From assembly GCF_030445035.2 (NCBI RefSeq), contig NC_080682.1, forward strand, positions 35,508,770-35,572,769: 64,000 nucleotides of DNA, in the 5' to 3' direction. Positions 22,716 to 35,960 of the stretch are shown piece by piece (within the stretch, counting starts at the first letter, position 1; the number at the start of each line of letters is the position of its first letter). Source of the stretch: Dasypus novemcinctus. Its lineage: Eukaryota > Chordata > Mammalia > Cingulata > Dasypodidae. The notes beneath the pieces are model-generated. The model saw only the letters and a list, made by a program, of their open reading frames with translations, was not told where the DNA came from and ran no database searches. The position numbers and the translations under genes were made by a program.

Positions 22716-23336
22716 TGAAGCAGGCTAGTAAGATAGGGAATCAATAGATGGATTAGGAACCTGGCAGAGAGTCCACATAGACTTCAATAACCCCCAAGAT
22801 GACTGCTGGAAGACCCCCACCCACAAGAGTCCGCTATTCAGAACAAGGACTTCTTCTACAGGCCAGGAGAAGCCCCAGATATTCCCCAAAGATTTTATCA
22901 TTGGGTCCTCACTGGGGGATTGACAGGTGGGGTAATCAATCAAAACAGCAAACAGCTAAACTCCTCCCCTGCCATTAGCAAAGGGGTGGAATAATTAAGA
23001 GTTCAAAAAGCCATGCACAAGGCCTGAACGAGTGCATGCTCTCTCATCTTTGGACCCATTCCTGCCCTCTGTGTAGTGCTCTCACCATTTTCCTCTGCCA
23101 CTTGGCCATACAAGTAAACCTGGAGATTTATAATCTATGATGGGAAATTGTAGTCTGTAAATCAGCCTGCTCTAACACTTTTCAATCCCTTCCTCTCTAC
23201 CTGAGACCCCTAATCTGTTATTTTCTCCCATTTCTCTTCCTTCCCTACCTGAATAAATTACTTTCCTAACTAACCCTATGTGCTCTTAAAATTCATTTCT
23301 AAAGCATCATCAAGAACCTGGATAAAATCTTGTAAC
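22716..23336 (+). mobile_element. 5' LTR of provirus copy B
   Basis: Full-length LTR of the TGAAGCAGG family, ending GATAAAATCTTGTAACA. Directly after it, TTTGGTGAGCCAGCCAGG (23340-23357) occupies the primer-binding-site position, but it does not match a tRNA 3' end I can name with confidence. AATAAA occurs at about 23252. Confidence 0.8.
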
Positions 23337-25301
23337 ATATTTGGTGAGCCAGCCAGGAGTTTATTGCTGAGTGAACTATGGCCTACAGCTTGTTTAATGC
23401 CTTCCTTTGGTTTTCCATTTTAAATGGGTTCACCTATTTAGCCCCAAAAGGTTGTAATCCTGGGATGTAAAGGGCTGGGGCATGGGACTTCTTGGCATCC
23501 ACACACCCAGGCTTGTTAGATCTGACCCCAGTTGGGAAGGCCGGGGCATAGGCCAGGAACTAACTGCACAGCTCTTTCAAGCCCTTTTAGCAGCCATTGG
23601 CTCTGCCCTCAGGTCTGGTGACCTTTGCCTTCTCCTGCCCTCTCCCCTAGGAGGTTCACAGCATTAATGGAGAGCCAGAGAGCTGGGGACTTTCCAGGTC
23701 CATGCCTTTGCAAGCAGCATTGCTATCTGACCACACCCAGATACCTAGGGGATAAAGTGGGAAGGCAGCAGGCAGAGCCAAAATGATGCCGTGGCAGTTC
23801 CTTTCCCGAAGGCAATTACAAGCCAGGATACTTTCATAATTAACTTTTACCCACATTTTTACCTCCCTACTTCTTGCTACAGAATTTTTTTTTACAGGTT
23901 TGTGTTAGAATGCTTTGGAATGTTTTAATACCTGTGAAAAAGGAAAGTATCTTCGTTAGCAAGGAAACTATTGCCTCAGGACCCCAAAACCTGTTAGGTA
24001 GAACAATTGATCTTTGTTCACTTAATGGCCTTTTGGTGGATGGTTTAACTGGGAAACTATCAGACATTAAAGATATGAAACTAGGATGGGTTGAAGTACC
24101 TCTGTGAGAATAGGAAGACACTTTTTTGCCCCTTCTCAAAGAAAGGAGCAATATTTGAAGAGGGAGCAATTTTTGGCTTGGCAGCTTCAGGTTGAAATCT
24201 ATTTGGCCAGAAGCCCAAGTCCAAAATGGCTCTTGGGATGTCTGGCAGAAGGTTCTCTGTGATTTCCTGAATTGGCAGGAATCAGAGAGCAGCCAAACAG
24301 TTCCTGAGATTTAACTCAGGAACTTCTATTTTGGAAACAGTGCAAGTAGTCTTGGAACCAGTAATGGTGCTGAGAACCAGGTAAGTAAACTGGATGGGCC
24401 CATCCACTCAGAGAGCAGCCAAATATCCCCCAAGACAGATATCTCAGGTGCTTTGCTTTTGGGCTACCGCTCAATCTCCTACCAATTTGGCTTGGGTGCA
24501 CTGATCTTATCACTGGAGGAAGCATCAGATGTACTGCAAGGCCTAGGTCACCTGCAGGGATGCTTGTGGGCCAAACAGGCTCTGAAAATTGACTCTCAGG
24601 ATGCTGGGCAAGAGCATCACCTCCAAATTTTATGGAGTGGTGAATATTAGTTAGATTAGGACTCTGGGATGCAAAATTGGTGGATTATAAAGGTGCTTCT
24701 TCATTCTTCCTAGAATAATGGGTACAGTTTCTAGCATACCGGCAAACTCTCCATAGAAGTCTCTTCTCAGGAATCAGGAAATTCTGCCTACTGCTGGTCT
24801 ACATGGCCACAGTATAGCCAAGAGCAGCCTCTGTGTGAAACCCTGAATTTCAGCTATACCAGAGTAATAAAAGAAAACAGATAGATCTGAGGCCCAGAAT
24901 CCTCATGTCATGTCTCCTTAAATGAGAAAATAAAAATCAAACCTCTCAGTTTAAATTCAGTTTTGCCTATAAAACGTGAATAGAGATCAAGATCCAGACC
25001 ATTTACTAAAACTCTCCTGGAAAATAAGAAACCTCATGTGCCATCAATTAACATCAAATAACTCCTAGAAATGCTAAAGGTATAAAATTCTATCCTATTT
25101 CAATTTGTGCTTAACTTGTGTTGAACTTTGAAGTCTGTGTTTAACTTTGTCAGTTTGCTTGTGCTTAGGAAATCAGATTTGGTGTTCACCTGTTAAAAAT
25201 TGGATAATGGTGAAAGGAACCTAAAAATAAGTCTTTAAATGTCAATACTGTCTTGCTAGTGGATTTAATGGATAAATCACAAGTAGAATTTATTCAGTTG
25301 C

Positions 25302-25333
25302 TAAAAAAAAAAAAAAAAAAACACACACACAGG
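25302..25333. repeat. Poly(A) tract followed by (AC)n
   Basis: An A run followed by ACACACACAC inside the copy B internal region. It replaces sequence present in copy A (about 1630-3680), so a deletion has occurred at this point. Confidence 0.8.
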
Positions 25334-26108
25334 GAAATCTCACATAGTTGTTCAAAAAGTAACTTCATAGCAGTGAAACCTAACTGGAAGTCACCTCAAT
25401 GCACATATTCAAGTAGTGGTAATGAAAAGCTACCTCGATTCCATTGGGAATCTTCAGTTTTCATTTTAAAAATGGAAAAAAAAAGGTTTTCCTCTGCTGC
25501 TAAAGTAAAATGCCTGCTAATTAATGTCTTCACGGTAAAAGTGCAAAAGTAAGGAACAAAATACTAAAGAATTCTTTTGATATGTAATACATTGCATTGA
25601 AAGTGTTTAAAAGGTATATAGAAATCAAGAGATAGACTTCAGTATTGTCATATGCTCTTGTACCTTAAAACCAAGCCTTCAATACACTGCAGGTTGCCTC
25701 TCCATTTGAGTTATTGGCTAGGTTGTTCACTGACCCCTAAACCAAAAAAGATATCTACTACATCTCTGGTTGTGCTCTGGAAGTCAGTGGAGACATGTTT
25801 TATTTTCAAACTCCTGCAACAGCCAATAATATCTTGATATGGCTAGATTTACAATGGATATTGCCTCCAGACTGGCACTGTTTCATAGTGCTGAAGGGTG
25901 CTATGCACCAGGCCAGGGGAATACTGGAAACTACTTTCTTAGCTTCTCTCTAGGTTCAACAGTGCTGTAGTTTCTGTGAAGGACATACTAAGTGAAGCAA
26001 TGAATACCAGAGTACTGTGAGTAGAACTTAAACACAAGTGGCATTATGGCCTGCTCCCATGGAGAGACAACATGTATGGTATTGCAAACTTGGAAATTGA
26101 ATCTAACA

Positions 26109-26504
26109 TTTTATTTAAGATTTATCCCCCCGCCCCCCAACTTGTCTGCTCTATGGGTCCTTTTGCTGTGTGTTCTGTGTCCACTCGCATTCCCATCAGA
26201 TGGCTTTGGAGATCTGTGTCTCTTTTTGATGCATCATCTTGCTGCATCAGCTCTCCATGTGAATGGCACCACTCTTGGGTGGGCTGCAGCTTCACATGGG
26301 GTGAATCTCCTTGCACAGGGGCTATTCCTTGCATGGGGGGCACACTTACATGGGGGCATTCCTGCATGGGCTGGTGCTCCTTGTGCACAGCATCACTGCA
26401 CATGGGCCAGTTCACCACACAAGCCAGGAGGCTCTGGGTATCAAACCCTTGGACTTCCTATATGGTAGGCAGATGCTCTATTTGTTGAGCTACATTCATT
26501 TCCC
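26109..26504 (-). mobile_element. DAS-SINE, antisense, inserted in copy B
   Basis: The reverse complement starts with a diverged tRNA-like head (GGGAAATGAATGTAGCTC...) and runs to a GGGGGCGGGGGGATAAATCTT tail. The flanks TTGAATCTAAC (26097-26107) and TTGAATCCAT (26505-26514) look like a decayed target-site duplication. Copy A lacks the insert at the matching place (about 4420). Confidence 0.8.
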
Positions 26505-26675
26505 TTGAATCCATTGCAGCTCAAATAGAAGCTAAAGCATTGAGTAGTTCATTAGTATAAAGTACTGCACCTATATCCTATTCTAGATATATACTTGATG
26601 ATTATGGTAAAAATCTTTTCTATTCTATATTATATGCAGTCAAACATTGAACATGTTAAAAGTTGTGGCAAACTT

Positions 26676-29600
26676 CATTTTTTTTTCTTTTTTTATTGAA
26701 GCATATCATTCATACATGAACACTCATAAACAATAAGTGTTTAGTAAAGATTGTGAACTTACAAAATAAACTTTCATAACATCACCCCTCCACCCACTCT
26801 TTGCATTGGTGTGAAACATTTGTTATGAACTATAAAAGAGCATCGTCAAAATATTACTACCAACAATATTCTTTATCTTAAATTTGGTGTATTTTCCCCC
26901 CAATCCATACTATTTCTAATGTATTTTTGTTACAGATATTATGAACTTGCAGAACAAGTTGTGCAGCTTTCCTATACAACTCCACACCCTGTTGGAACAA
27001 TTGTTACAGATTATGAGATAATATCATCAAATTATTACCACCAATCAAGGTCCATAGCATACTTTTGCCACACTTTTTCCATACACCTCCACTATCAACA
27101 CAGTATAGCTTGGCATTAATGCAAGAATATTATAGCGCTATTACTTTTAACCACAGTTTATAGGTCACACCAACTGTAGTCTTCCCATGTTTCTCCATAT
27201 TCCCATCACCCTGCAATAGTGATGCACTTCTGCTCTAGCTAACATAAGGACTCTCTTGCATTTGTACCCTTAACCTCAATTCTCAACCGCCTCTGGGTTC
27301 ACTGTGTTATTCAGTCCCTTCATTATTCTTTAGCTTTCTTTCTATAGACATTTACTTCCCCAGACTACCTTTTTCAGTCACAATCCCATTTATAAACCAG
27401 TTGTTACTCACTCTAACGTGTTACTCTCAACTTGATCCATCTCCACACTTTTACAGTTATTTAAAACTTCTATGTACATTAAACATCCATAGTTCTTATC
27501 AACCCTCCTGTTATCTCCTTATAACCTGTACTCTAGGTTTTAATTCCATGTGTTTCTTATTTGTATTTAGTTCATATTAATGAGATCATGCAATATTTAT
27601 CCTTCTGTGTCTGGCTTACTTCACTCAGTATAATATATTCAACACTTATCTATGTTACCAGATATGTCCCAATTTCATTTCTTCTTATTGCAGCATAGTA
27701 TTCCATCATATGTATATACCACATTTTGTTTATCCACTCATTGGTAGATGGACACTTGTGTTTTTTCCATCTTTTGGCACTTGTGAACAAGGCTGCCATG
27801 AACATAGTTGTGCAGATGTCTGTTTGTGTCATCGTTTTTAGTTCTTCTGGATATAATCCTAGTAAAGGAATTGCTGGATCATATGGCAGTTCTATCTTTA
27901 GCTTCTTGAGGAACCATCAAACTGTCTTCCACAGAGGTTGCACCATTTTACACTCCCACCAACTGTGAAGTAGTGTTCCTGCTTCTCCACATCCTATCCA
28001 GCACTTATTGTTGTCTGTTTTATTAAAAATGGCCATTCTATGTGGTGTTAGATGATATCTCATTGTTATTTTAGTTTGCATTTCTTAAATAGCTAGTGAT
28101 ACGGAACATTTTTTCATGTGCTTTTTGGTCATTTGTATTTCCTCTTTGGAGAAATGTCTATTTAAGTTTTTTGCCCATTTTTTTATTGGATTGCTTGCTC
28201 TTTTATTGTTGAGTTGCATGATCTCTTTATATAGAATTGAAATCAAAACCTTATCAGATAAGTGGTTTCCAAATATTTTCTCCCATCGAATATTTTCACC
28301 TTCTTGATGAAGTCCTCTGAATCACAGAAATGTTTAAGTTTGAGGAGGCCACATTTATCCATGTTTTCTTTTGTTGCTCATGCTTTTGGTGTAAGGTTTA
28401 GGAATCCACTACCTACCACCAGGTCTTCAAGATGTTTCCCTACATTTTCTTCTAGAAGCCTTATTGTACTTCCTTTTATATTTAGGTCTTTGATCCATTT
28501 TGAATTAATTTTTGTATAAGATGTGAGGTAGGGGTCTTCTTCCGTTCTTTTGGCTATGGATATCCAGTTCTCCCAACACCATTTGTGGAATAAACTGTTC
28601 TGCCCCAACTGGGAGGGCTTGACAGGCTAGTCAAAAATCAATTGGCTGTAGATGTGAGGGTCTGTTTCTGAACCATCAGTTTGGTTCCATTGGTCTTTGT
28701 GTCTATCTTTATGCCAAGAGCAAACTGTTTTTACCACTATAGCTAGGTAATATGATTTAAAGTCTGGAAGTGAGAGTTCTCCAACTTCACTTTTTCATTT
28801 TATGATGTTTCTGGCTATTTGGGGCCTCTTACCCTTCCAGATAAATTTGATAATTGCATTTTCCATTTGCTTAAAAAATGCCGGTGGAATTTTTACTGGG
28901 ATTTCATTGAATCTGCATATCAATTTGGGTAGAATTGACATCTTAATGATATTTAGTCTTCCAATCCATGAGCATGGAATGTTCTTCCAATTATTTAGTT
29001 CTTTTTTTATTTCTTTTAGCAATGCATTATTGTTTTCTGAATACAAGTGCTTTGCATTCTTGGTTAAGTGTATTCCTAAATATTTGATTCTTTCAGTTGC
29101 TATTGTAAACGGAATTTTTTTCCTGACTTCCTCCTCAGATTGTCCATTGCTAGTGTACACCACTGATTTTGGGTATTGACCTAGTATCCTGATACTCTAC
29201 TGAAATCATTTATTAGCTCTAGCAGCTTTGTTGTAGATTTTTCAGGATTTTCTAGATATACAATCATATCATCTGTGAATAGGGAAAGCTTTAATTCTTT
29301 CTTTTCAATTTGGATGCCTTTTATTTCTTTTTCTTGCCTGATTGCTCTAGCTAGAATCTCTAGCACTATATTAAACAAAAATGGGGACAGTGGGCATCCT
29401 TGTCTTGTCCCCAATCTCAACAGGAAAGCTTTTAGTTTTTCACCATTGAGTGCAATGTTAACTGTGGGTTTTTCATATATGGCCTTTATCATGTTGAGAA
29501 AATTTCCTTCAATTTCTATTTTTTGTAGTATTTTTATCAAGAAAAGATGCTGTATTTTGTCAAATGCGTTTTCTGTGTCAATTGATAAGATGTGATTTTT

Positions 29601-30338
29601 CTTCTTTGATTTATTAATGTGGTGTATTATCCTGATTGATTTTCTTGTGTTGAACCAGCCTTGCATACCTGGTATAAAACCAAATTGATCATGATGGATA
29701 ACTCTTTTAATGTGTTCTTGGATTCGATTAGCAAGTATTTTTTTGAGGATTTTTGCATCTGTATTCATTAGAGAAATGGGTCTGTAATTATCTTTTTTCG
29801 TAACATCTTTGTCAGGCTTTGGTATTAGGGTGCTATTGGCTTCATAGAATGTATTAGGTAGTGTTCCTTCTTGTTGAATTTTTTGGAAAAACCTGAGTAA
29901 GAGTGGTATTAAATCTTCTTTGAATGCTTGGTAGAACTCACCTGTGAAACTGTCTGGTCCTGGGCTTTTCATTTTGGGGAGCTATTTGATCACTTTCAAT
30001 TTCTTTACCTGTGATTGGCTTGTTGAGGTCTTCTATTTCTTCTAATGTCAGTGTAGGTTGTACATTCCTAGAAATTTTTCCATTTCATCTACATTGCCTA
30101 GTTTTTTTAACATAAAAGTTGTTCATAGTATCCTCTTATGATCTCCCTTATTTCTGTGGAGTTAGTAGTAAGGTTCCCTTTTTCATTTTTTATTTCATTT
30201 AATTGCATCATCTCTCTTTTTTTCTTAGTCAATCTAGCTAAGGTTTTGTCAATTTTGTTAAACTTCTCAAAGATCCAACTTTTGGTTTTGTTAATTTTCT
30301 CTGTTGTTTTTTTTGTTCTCAATTTCATTTATTTCTAT
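26676..30338 (-). mobile_element. L1 retrotransposon, antisense, 5' truncated
   Basis: The T-rich left end is the L1 tail. A 3' UTR (26690-27610) is followed by ORF2 from its C-terminus (27640) to about residue 330 of a typical ORF2 (30330). Recognisable pieces: [10 protein letters not shown] (27650-27832), KWIKDLNIK (28378-28608), [16 protein letters not shown] (28795-29163), the RT core (29181-29972) and the KTKSWIFEKFNKIDK segment (30107-30328). Frames are broken by several stops. The right end abuts another L1 piece in the opposite orientation. Confidence 0.92.
29181..29972 (-). pseudogene. L1 ORF2 reverse-transcriptase core, remnant
   Basis: A 263-codon frame covering the RT palm: [22 protein letters not shown], the motif A segment [10 protein letters not shown] with its catalytic Asp retained, [14 protein letters not shown], and [12 protein letters not shown], where the usual FADD is FTDD. 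Flanking ORF2 pieces are out of frame. Not active, but it preserves motif A better than the younger L1 at 54751. Confidence 0.9.
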
Positions 30339-30339
30339 A

Positions 30340-30929
30340 CACTGGAAATAAAGAATCTGAAAAGAAAATTAAGAAAGATATTCCATAACAACAACAAATA
30401 TTAATTTAATCAAGGATGGTCAATTATTTTATCCTGAAAACTGCAAAACTTTGCTGAAAGAAATTGGAGAACTAAATACATGGAAAGACATATTCATTAT
30501 TAAGATGACAATAATCTCCAAAGATATAAGCAGATTCAATGCAATCTTTATTAAAAACCCAAAAGTTCTTTTTTTCAGAAATGGAACAGCTAACCTTCAT
30601 ATAGCATAGCAAGTAACCTCTTATATATAAAATATAATATATGAAAAAGAAGTACAAAGTTTGAGGTCTCACATCCTTGGATAAAAAACTTCTTACAACT
30701 TACATTGATCAAACCATGTACTATTGACATAGTGATAAACATATGAATGGAATCAGTTTAAGAAGCCAGAAATAGACCCATACAACTATTGCCATATAAT
30801 TCTTGACAAGGATGCTAAGACTAATAAATGTGGAAAGAATAATCACCCAAAAAAATGGTGCTAGGAAAACTGAATATCCACATGTGAAAAATGAATTTGG
30901 ACCCTCACCTCATATCATAAAAAAGGATC
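30340..30929 (+). mobile_element. Older L1 ORF2 fragment, sense
   Basis: Decayed ORF2 with segments such as YTGNKESEKK, LLKEIGELNTWKD and MTIISKDISRFNAI in changing frames. It abuts the antisense L1 on the left and the 5' UTR of another L1 on the right. Confidence 0.7.
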
Positions 30930-31468
30930 TAAGGATTTCTGGGAAGGTGGTGGCAAAGTAGATAGACAGGGCTCACTCTCTCAAAAAAAACAAGAGAAAG
31001 GCAAAAAGCTATCTAAAAAGCTGCTTTGGGGATCTACAGACCAGATAGAAAAAAGAGGCCAAGAGACAAAAAGACAAAATGAAAACCACAAATCATTTGT
31101 CCCTATGGCTGGGAATGACACATATATCCCACCTTCAAGGTAAATAGCCTAGGTAAAATGCTTGGCTTGCTGCAGGCAACTGAGTGGGGGAAAAATAATC
31201 TCTTCCCTGGGAGGAAGAGGCATCTGATTGAGGATAGATAGCAGTTTCTCTTCAGTGAGTTTGTCCACATAAGCTCCCTTCTGAATCTCAAAAAACACCC
31301 CAGTCTGCACTGAAACAGCCCCAGGGAGAGAGGAGGGAGGATCAGATCAGGCAGGCTGTGACACCTAACTGCCATGGGTGAGAGAGGAACTTGTTCAGTG
31401 AGAAAGTGTGTCAGGCACCTAACCAGCCTGGGAGAGAAGGAAGCCAGTAGAGAAAGCCAGTAGCCAGC

Positions 31469-32850
31469 TGTTACAACCCAACTCCTAAAGTGTGCACGTT
31501 AGCAAGGCCATGAGTCCAAAAAACACTTCTGGCATTTAGTCAGGCATTAGCTTTATTGGGACTTATGCACTGGAGATTATCTGTTATCAACATCAATTCA
31601 GTTTCTACTTAATAATGGCTTCCTGGAATTAGCCATTTAAATACTTCTGTTTAGACAATGCTTTTACAAACTTCTTATAATTAACCATAAGTGACTTTTG
31701 TTATTAATATTAACTCCTAGATTTCTACTTAATAATGATTTCCCAGAATCAGTCACATACATAATAACCTTTCAGTTTAGAAGATGCTTTTTCCAGACTT
31801 CCAATAATGATCCTAACCACATAAACTATAGTTACTTCATCTCAAGACAAATTCACTTTTACAAAACATACTACCTTAATTAATGTCACCTTCTACAATG
31901 CCTTCTATGATTTTCTAAATCCAGATTTTATGAAAACCAGACATTTATCTTAGGAAAAACCTCATTTCCTTAAACAAATATCAAATTTTATTCATCATTG
32001 ACTATGAAATGACTTCCACAAACCTTTTACCTCTCATTCTATTCTGTGAAGAAAAAATAACTATTCATTTCAATTTAGGCAAAATCAATTTTTAGAAAAG
32101 GAAGTTTGTAATAATCTCATTAGCCAAACTTAAAATTTTCATCATCTTAAAGATTTAACACATATAATGCTAATTTATTTTATTACTATCCATACAAACC
32201 TAACAAGATTTCACCCAGGCTAGAAAAACCTGAAACCATTACAGTTTATGCAATTAATGCCCTTTTTCCTTCCATCTCCAAAGAAGGCTAAAATATCTTT
32301 TTCTTTAATAAAAGTCCAAAATGATGAATAAACTTAAAAGCATACTGACTGCCAATTTATAATAAATTATAACTATTTAATTTGTTTTAATCGTACTTTA
32401 TAAAAATCTTTCCATAGCTTTTTTTAAAGATTTATTTATTTATTTCTCTCCCTTCCCGCCCACCCCAGTTGTCAGTGTCTATTTGCTGCGTGTTCTTCTT
32501 TGTCCGCTTCTGTTGTCAGTGGCACAGGAATCTGTTTCTTTTTATTGAGTCATTTTGTTGTGTCAGTTCTCCATGTATGTGGTGCCATTCCTGGGCAGCT
32601 CTCCTTACCTTGCATGTGAGGTTCCCTTATGCAGAGACAACCCTGCATGGCACAGAACTCCTTGTGTGCATCAGCACTGTGCATAAGCCAGCTCCACACA
32701 GGTCAAGGAAGCCTGGGATTTGAACCACAGACCTCCCATGTGGTAGATGGATGACTTAACCACTGGGCCAAGTCTGCTTTCCTTTCCATAACTCTTAAAG
32801 ACTTTTTCTTTACTTACTGAAATTTGGCCAGAAGATTATTTCTGTTATCT
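31469..32850 (-). mobile_element. ERV-derived insertion, antisense, in an L1 5' UTR
   Basis: The left end TGTTACAACCC (31469) and the GCTTTATTGGGACTTATG segment (31548-31566; reverse complement with an AATAAAGC poly(A) signal) match the antisense LTR at 38076-38575. The AT-rich DNA to the right includes a reverse-complement match to 10360-10470 near 31990-32090. A DAS-SINE lies inside (32421-32781). The right boundary is uncertain and no target-site duplication was found. Confidence 0.6.
32421..32781 (-). mobile_element. DAS-SINE, antisense
   Basis: Flanked by CTTTCCATAGCT (32408-32419) and CTTTCCATAACT (32782-32793). The tail (TTTAAAGATTTATTTATTTATTT) is at the left; the tRNA-like head with a degenerate B box (GGTTCAAATCC on the minus strand, about 32716-32726) is at the right. 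Confidence 0.9.
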
Positions 32851-34277
32851 CAAAAGCTGCTAAAATTTAATTGGGGATGGGAGACAACAAGAGGGCACCA
32901 GAGTAAGGAACTCCTAGAGTCAGCTCCTGCTACAGGGCAGTTAGCAAACACCCAGAGCTCTCTGGAGCTAGCTGAGGCACCTGTTTGGGGGTTCCAGGAG
33001 TCCAGAAGAGTATCATGCAACATACTTGAAGGAGTGGAAGGAGGAGATGCCTGTCTGCAGAGAAGATTTGTAAGTAGAGTGCTCCATGCCATGGAGGCCA
33101 GTGCCCATCCTCCACTGGAGGCACAAGCCACCACTGGAGCTGTTCTGCAGCTGGAATCAAAAGCTTCACTCCCCCAAAATGGGGGAGGAAGAGATGGTTG
33201 GGCACCAATTTCAGTTATGATGAGGAAATTCAGTGGGCTACAGTATGATCCCAAGAACAGCTAAGGTTTGAGCCTGTCCAGGTTAGAAAGAGGCTGGGAG
33301 CTGCCATCTTAAGTCTGCACCTGGCATGAGGGAAAGTGGAGCATAATGAAAATCCCAGGCTGGTGGGGACTGGCTTCTTCCCATCCAGATCATATTGCAG
33401 GTCTAGCCTAGGCCCCAGTGCCACACTGAGCAGGGAGGAAGCTATGGGGACCTGCACCAGCCTCTCTGGGAAATTACCAGCCGAGCCATGGAGGCCAGTG
33501 ATTGTCCTATTCTGGTGGCACAAGCTGCCCCAGGAGCTGTTCTATGACAGAAATTGGAAGATCCATTTCCCAGGAACAGAGGAGGAGGAGATATTGGCTG
33601 CCAGTTTCAGCTACAGATTGGGAGACTTCACTGTCTAAGAGATACCCCTGGGAACAGCTGGGGTGAGAACCAGCCCAAGTCAGAAAGAGGCCAGTAGCTA
33701 CTATTCTGACTCTGCCCCCAGCCTGAGGAGAAGCCCCAGTTGACTGAAACTCTCAATGTTGGCAGGAACCATTTTCTTTCATGCAGATCAGCCTGCAGCC
33801 TTAGCCTAGGCTTCATTCTCACCTCTGGCAGGGATGAGGCTGAGGAGCCCTACAACAGCTTATACAGTTAACTGCAGAGAAGTTTGGCTGGCATTGACTG
33901 AAAATCAGAAGTCTACCAGGTCACTGTGGTCATCTTGGATTCGTGTTGCCTAGATTGCTGCCAACACCTGCAGCTCCATCCCTGCCCTAGGCAAGGGAAA
34001 AGGGATGTGAATCTTCACCAGTCTCTCTGGGCAACTATGGTCTAGGCCTGCACATGGATTATCCCACATTGCTGTGACTTTGTCCCAACCTTTGCAAAGG
34101 AGAAAGCTGGAAGAAGCATCATTGGTGCCTGGTGTAATGAGGGCAGCTTGAGCCTCCACAGCTTATAGCACCAAGTACATGCTTGGCTCCTACTGTACAA
34201 CCAGCAAGGCAGAAATGATAGGAAGCACTAAACTAAAGAGAAAAACTGCATGCAGAATAAATACTCCAGCAAGCCAG

Positions 34278-35198
34278 ATGGCAAAGCACCAGCAAAAAAT
34301 TACAATCCACAACAAGAAACAGGAAGCTATGGCCCAGTTAAAGGAACAAGATAAACCTCCAGGTGACATAAAGGAGTTGAGACAACTAATTATAGATGTT
34401 CAAAGAAATCTTAATAAAATCAATAAGATGGCTAAAGAGATTAAGGATATTAAGGAGACATTGAATGAACACAAAGAAGATTTTGAAAGCATACATAGAA
34501 AAATATCAGATCTTATGGGAATGAAAGGTGCAATAAATGGAATTAAAAAAACAGTTTAATCATATAACAGCAGGTATGGGGAGAAAGAAGAAAGGATTGG
34601 TAAGCTTGAAGAAATGGCCTCTGAAAGTGAACAGACAAAGGAAGAGATGAAGAAAAGAATGGAAAATATTGAACAAGGTCTTAGGGAAATAAATGACAGC
34701 AAAAGGCATGCAAACATAGTGTCCCAGGAGAAGAGAAGGGAAAAGGAGCAGAAGGAATATTTAAAGAAATAATGGTAGAAAATTTCCCAACCCTATTGAA
34801 GGACATAAATATCCCTGTCCAAGAAGCACAACATACTCCCATTTGAAAAAAATCTAAATAGACCATCTCCAAGATACATACTCATTAGAATGTCAAAGGC
34901 CAAAGACAAGGAATTCTGAGAGCAACAAGAGCAATGAATAACATATAAGAGATATCCAATAAGATTAAGTGCTGATTCTCACCAGAAATCATGCAGGCAA
35001 GAAGACAGTGGTCTGATATATTTAAGATACTACAAGAGAAAAACTTCCAGCCAAGAATCTTATATCCAGCAAGACTGTCTTTCAAAAAAGAGAGTGAAAT
35101 TAGAATATTCACTGATAAAGAGAAACTAAGAGAATTTCTAAGCAAGAGACCATGTTTTCAGGAAATACTAAAGGGTGTGCTAGAGACTGAAAAGTAAA
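34278..35198 (+). pseudogene. L1 ORF1 remnant (RNA-binding chaperone)
   Basis: It starts at MAKHQQKI and has a coiled-coil-rich N-terminal part (34278-34559) ending at a stop. The RRM/CTD region is in other frames (34991-35197: MQARRQWSDIF, QPRILYPARLSF, FLSKRPCFQEILKGVL). Several frameshifts and stops make it non-functional. Confidence 0.85.
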
Positions 35199-35359
35199 GA
35201 CAGGAGAGAGAGACCTGGAAGAGAGTCTAATAAAAATAAGTAAAAGAATCAAAAGAATGGTGAAAATAAAATATGACAGATAAAACTCAAATATGAATAA
35301 ACTTAACCAATGATGTAAGGCACTTGTATTCAGAACACTGCAACTCAATGTTAAAACAA

Positions 35360-35960
35360 ATCAAAAAAGCCCTAAATAACTGGAAGAACATTCCATGCTC
35401 ATGAATTGGAAGACTAAATATCATTAAGATGCCACTTCTACTCAAATAGATATACAGATTCAATGCAATCCTGATAAAAATTCCGCCGTCATTAAAGAAA
35501 AATTGAAAACATGATCATTAAGTTTACTTGGGAGGGTAAGGAGTCCTGAATAGCCAGAAACATCATAAAAAGGAAAAGTGAACCCTCATCTCCAGACTTT
35601 AAATCAGAATACCTACCTACAGTGGTAAAAACAGCATGGCACTGGCCTAAAGACAGACACGCTAGAGCAATGGAACCAAATTGATAGTTCAGAAACACCC
35701 TCACAGGTAAGGTCAAGTGATTTTTGACAAGCCTGTCAAACTCACACAGCTCAGGCAGAACTATCCATTCAAGAAATGGTGCTGAAATAATTGGACATCC
35801 ATAGCTGAAAGAAGGAAAGAGGACCCCCATCTCACACCTTATCCAAAAATTAATTCAAAATTTATCAAAAAACTAACAATAAAAGCAACAACAATAAAAG
35901 TTCTAGAAGAAATTATTGGAAAATACCTTCAAGACTTGGTGGTAGGTGGCGGATTCTTAA
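35360..35960 (+). pseudogene. L1 ORF2 C-terminal remnant
   Basis: Decayed pieces equivalent to the ALNNWKNIPCS, LNIIKM and KIPPSLKK region and on to the EEIIGKYLQDLVVG segment. Stops in all frames. The endonuclease and RT domains are absent. Confidence 0.8.

Larger units (their letters stand above)
23337..26676 (+). mobile_element. Provirus copy B, internal region (3' truncated by an L1)
   Basis: Leader and internal DNA collinear with copy A 1-4560 (shared landmarks: TTTGTGTTAGAATGCTT at 23898, ATCAGAGAGCAGCCAAA, GGAAGTCACCTCAATG at 25386). No coding frame survives. A DAS-SINE lies at 26109-26504. Similarity ends at about 26676, where the T-rich 3' end of an antisense L1 begins, so pol and the 3' LTR are missing. 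A CCCAAAAGGT/TCCTGGGATGT stretch around 23440-23470 represents the leader. Confidence 0.75.

Noticed and set aside
32824..33264. 146-codon frame and a 134-codon antisense frame
   Set aside because: They lie in a decayed L1 5' UTR of higher GC content; no motif, and the other strand is equally open.
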